From: Desulfopila sp. IMCC35008
Lineage (GTDB): Bacteria; Desulfobacterota; Desulfobulbia; Desulfobulbales; Desulfocapsaceae
Assembly: GCF_010646885.2 (NCBI RefSeq)
Contig: NZ_CP050700.1
Location: forward strand, 1,152,001 to 1,216,000
DNA length: 64,000 nucleotides
Direction of reading: 5' to 3'
Shown here: one piece after another, positions 61,956-64,000 of the stretch
Layout of the letters: each line of letters starts with the position of its first letter
How positions within the stretch are numbered: position 1 is the stretch's first letter
Made by a program: the position numbers and the translations under genes
Notes under the pieces: generated by a model
Database searches by the model: none
Told to the model about the DNA's origin: nothing
The model's input: the letters and a program-made list of their open reading frames with translations, nothing else

Positions 61956-62001
61956 CCCCTGAACCCCATTCAGGTGCGCTACCAGACTGCGCTACATCCC
62001 G
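61925..62001 (-). tRNA. tRNA-Pro (anticodon GGG)
   Basis: 77 nt with encoded CCA. The acceptor stem CGGGATG pairs with CATCCCG. The anticodon arm is CCTGA-ATGGGGT-TCAGG, with anticodon GGG at 61967-61965. The T-arm contains GTTCAAATC. Intact and used as the integration site of the island. Confidence 0.95.
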
Positions 62002-62068
62002 ACCTGGTTTGCTTTTGTACCATTACTTGGCCTTACTGTCAATGAATCAGGCAAGAAAGTATGGCACA

Positions 62069-62440
62069 TTATTTCATTTTCTGAATGAACTGATGCAATT
62101 GCTGTAATTCATCCTTAATTTCATCAAGTTTTTGTGCTGCGTCACGGTCGACAGTACCGCGTTTGGCGGTTGGAGCTGGAGCAGCAGGTATTTCAGCTCC
62201 GCTTTCAATGAGCTTTCTGGCTCCGGCAATGGTGTAGCCTTGCTCATGCAGCAGACTCTTGATCTGCAGGATTAACTCCACATCCTCACGCCGATATAAT
62301 CGCTGTTTGGAACTGGCACGTTTGGGTTTTATACCCTTGAATTCCGATTCCCAGTAACGAAGGACGTGAGTTGGCACCTCGGCCAGTTTTCCAACTTCAC
62401 CGATTTTAAAATAGAGCTTATCTGGAATGTCAACGTGCAT
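62069..62440 (-). CDS. MerR-family transcriptional regulator
   Basis: 123 residues. An N-terminal winged helix-turn-helix of the MerR type (YFKIGEVGKLAEVPTHVLRYWE, SKQRLYRREDVELILQIKSL, LHEQGYTIAGARKLIESG) and a short C-terminal coiled coil. There are no effector-domain cysteines. It lies directly after the IHF gene, a frequent neighbour in pheT-ihfA-merR clusters. Confidence 0.9.
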   Translation of the reverse strand: MHVDIPDKLYFKIGEVGKLAEVPTHVLRYWESEFKGIKPKRASSKQRLYRREDVELILQIKSLLHEQGYTIAGARKLIESGAEIPAAPAPTAKRGTVDRDAAQKLDEIKDELQQLHQFIQKMK

Positions 62441-62480
62441 GTTGCCAGGTGAACTCCGTTTAAAATGGTTCTGAGTAGTT

Positions 62481-62777
62481 TTATGCTGCGGCGTTAATCT
62501 GCTCTCTCAGTTTTTTGCTAGGTCTGAAATTAACTGTTTGACGCTCTTTAATGGTTATCGATTCTCCAGTCCTTGGGTTTCTGCCACGGCGCGGTGATTT
62601 ATCGCGGATGGTGAAGGTCCCGTAATGGACAAGCTTGATGCTCTCTCCTTCAAGAAGTGCTTGCTTCATGGTGTCTAAAAAGCTGTCGACAATATCAGCA
62701 CAACTGGACTGCGGATAACCGAGGCGGCTAGCGATTGCCTCTGCGAGGTCTTTACGTGTTAAATTACTGCTGTTCAT
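62481..62777 (-). CDS. ihfA: integration host factor subunit alpha
   Basis: 98 residues of the HU/IHF family: LTRKDLAEAIASRLGYPQSS, LVHYGTFTIRDKSPRRGRNPRTGE and INFRPSKKLRE-type end (VNFRPSKKLREQIN). The beta-arm carries the intercalating proline of RNPRTGE. The position after pheT and before a MerR gene supports ihfA. IHF also bends DNA in many recombination reactions. Confidence 0.9.
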   Translation of the reverse strand: MNSSNLTRKDLAEAIASRLGYPQSSCADIVDSFLDTMKQALLEGESIKLVHYGTFTIRDKSPRRGRNPRTGESITIKERQTVNFRPSKKLREQINAAA

Positions 62778-62780
62778 AAC

Positions 62781-63764
62781 TTATGCATCCCTGAAACTGC
62801 TCCCGAACTTATCGGTAAGCAACTTTACTATTTTTGTGTGGACATTTTCCACAATTTTTTCTGTAAGTGCCTTGGTGAACGATCGATAGGTGATCGAGAC
62901 CGAGACGCTCTTTATTCCTTTGTCAATCATGTTGCCCTGGAACACATCAAGTATCTCGGCTGATCTGATGAGTTCCTCTCGGCTGTTCTGTATGGTGGCA
63001 AGGAGTTGGCCTTCAGTCACGTTCTGATCTACTACCAGGGAGATATCTCTTCTGGCTGACGGGCGAACCGGCAGTAATGAAAACCTGCTCACTCCTGTTT
63101 TCAACTCGCAGATTGCATCAAAGTTGAGATCAAAATAGCAAACCTCATTTTTGATGCTGAAACTACGGAGAATTTCCGGGTCGATCTTACCGATAGACCC
63201 CAAAAAAGTGCCTCCAGCAAAAACCAGAAGAGCATAGTCGGGATTGCAAAAATTTTCCACACCTTCTTGGGCAGGATGGACAAATTCTATTTCCCCATTG
63301 ATTTCTTCGCTGACACGCAATTCATCAAGCAAGCGCTCAACAACCTTTTGGGTATCGGAAATATCGATGGTATAAGCTGGATCATAAAGAACTGGATCTT
63401 CACTTTGCCTGGAGTCAGTTAATACGCCGGAGATATGTATTATTTCCTGGGGCTTGCTTCTCTCATTTACAGGGTGGAATACTGTACCGATCTCAAAAAG
63501 GCGGACTGCTGATTGCTGGCTTTCAATATCCTTTTTAACGCGTTTAAGAAGGCCCGGCAACAGGAGGGTACGAATAACCCCTTGTTTTTTGGTCAACGGG
63601 TTAAGAAGGCAAACAAATCTTCGGCGAATATCGTCACTGGACAGATGCAGGTTATCTATAAGTCTGGGATCAGTGAAACAGTATGTAGTGGTTTCGCTGA
63701 TGCCTAAGGAAAGCATGAGCGCTGTTGCCCTGTTTCTTTGCAACCTTTGGCTGTCCTGATACAT
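62781..63764 (-). pseudogene. pheT: phenylalanyl-tRNA synthetase beta subunit, C-terminal part only
   Basis: 327 residues corresponding to the C-terminal part of PheT: ALMLSLGISETTTYCFTDP, NPLTKKQGVIRTLLLPGLL, RLFEIGTVFHP, and the anticodon-binding FDX-ACB end (RPSARRDISLVVDQ, VSVSITYRSFTKALTEKIV). A full PheT has about 800 residues, so about 470 are missing, including the tRNA-bind, B3/B4 and B5 domains. The frame is closed by a TGA 24 bases before the first ATG, which has no ribosome binding site. pheS, expected between rplT and pheT, is also absent. Confidence 0.85.
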
Positions 63765-63792
63765 ATAAATGAGGAAACTAAGTGCTCAATGA

Positions 63793-63836
63793 ATGAACAT
63801 GCCGGTTAATGGTTAAGAACCATTACCGGCATGTAG
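63793..63836. terminator. strong hairpin between rplT and the pheT fragment
   Basis: ACATGCCGGT...AATGGTT and AACCATT...ACCGGCATGT form a stem of about 17 bp with one unpaired base and a 3-nt loop, within the 100-bp gap. No T-run follows on the minus strand. It may be a terminator or attenuator of the ribosomal operon or a scar of the deletion. Confidence 0.55.
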
Positions 63837-63864
63837 ATACAAAAAACGTATAAAACAGGAGGGG

Positions 63865-64000
63865 TTACGCGTTCGCTGCTTTTGCTACCTGAACAACCTT
63901 GGAGAAAGCTTCGGCGTCGAGAATCGCCATGTTCGAGAGTACCTTCCTGTCCAGTTCTACACCGGCCTTTTTCAAGCCGCCGATGAACTGGCTGTAACTC
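63865..64000 (-). CDS. rplT: 50S ribosomal protein L20, C-terminal end (partial)
   Basis: The minus strand at the window edge reads [20 protein letters not shown], then [20 protein letters not shown] and a stop at 63865-63867. This is the C-terminus of L20, which binds 23S rRNA early in 50S assembly. The start lies outside the window. In most bacteria it is followed by pheS-pheT. Confidence 0.9.
   Translation of the reverse strand, partial: SYSQFIGGLKKAGVELDRKVLSNMAILDAEAFSKVVQVAKAANA

Overview
The window reads as a chromosome segment of a Desulfobacterota bacterium, most likely a sulfate-reducing or sulfur-disproportionating member of the Desulfobulbales. Support comes from a small siroheme sulfite reductase, a bacteriohemerythrin, a candidate UGA-encoded selenocysteine in a zinc-ribbon protein, a PAS sensor ending in a cysteine-rich tail, and housekeeping genes of deltaproteobacterial character. 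This is inference from gene content; no database was searched.

Layout. 0.2-36.7 kb is mostly ordinary chromosome: tatC (frameshifted at a T9 run), a class II aldolase, a UDP-glucuronate epimerase, a ParB-like/Lrp-like fusion, metallophosphoesterase, the xseB-ispA-dxs operon, xerC-hslV-hslU, the zinc-ribbon gene with an in-frame UGA, dnaE, a pentapeptide-repeat lipoprotein, a MotB/MotA-like pair, a TPR-GGDEF protein, sulfite reductase, two unrelated fructose-1,6-bisphosphatases in tandem, a MoxR-DUF58-TgpA cluster, hemerythrin, an oxidoreductase, transposon remnants, and a solute-binding protein beside a PAS sensor. 62.0-64.0 kb is chromosome again: tRNA-Pro(GGG), a MerR regulator, an IHF subunit, the C-terminal part of pheT and the end of rplT. 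pheS and the front of pheT are missing from their expected place.

36.8-61.96 kb is a 25-kb genomic island in the 3' end of tRNA-Pro(GGG), bounded by a perfect 32-bp direct repeat, with a dead tyrosine recombinase beside the tRNA. The island carries an integron: intI, an attI candidate and a long cassette array. The cassettes can be parsed from the sequence alone, because the first bases of each cassette (TTRRRY) are complementary to the R'' box of its own attC. Cassette genes include a two-gene unit with an SRA-like protein and an SRA-HNH nuclease, an Imm53-like immunity protein, a SEC-C protein, a solute-binding protein, a methyltransferase, a voltage-gated K+ channel, and several small secreted or membrane proteins of unknown function.

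The array contains four ORF-less cassettes whose attC sites are all exactly 157 bp with a branched fold. Two of these cassettes are identical over 172 bp, and a third keeps the fold through paired base changes. The array has been invaded by three IS families, each placed at an attC landmark: two 1,834-bp IS1182 copies framed by GTT core triplets, an IS1111-type IS110 element between the R'' box and the stem of an attC, and two IS91-like elements with a tyrosine recombinase lying between GTTGGAC and GTCCAAC boxes. The strongest novelty candidates are the branched ORF-less attC family, the attC-targeting ISs, the two-gene SRA/SRA-HNH cassette and the candidate selenoprotein.
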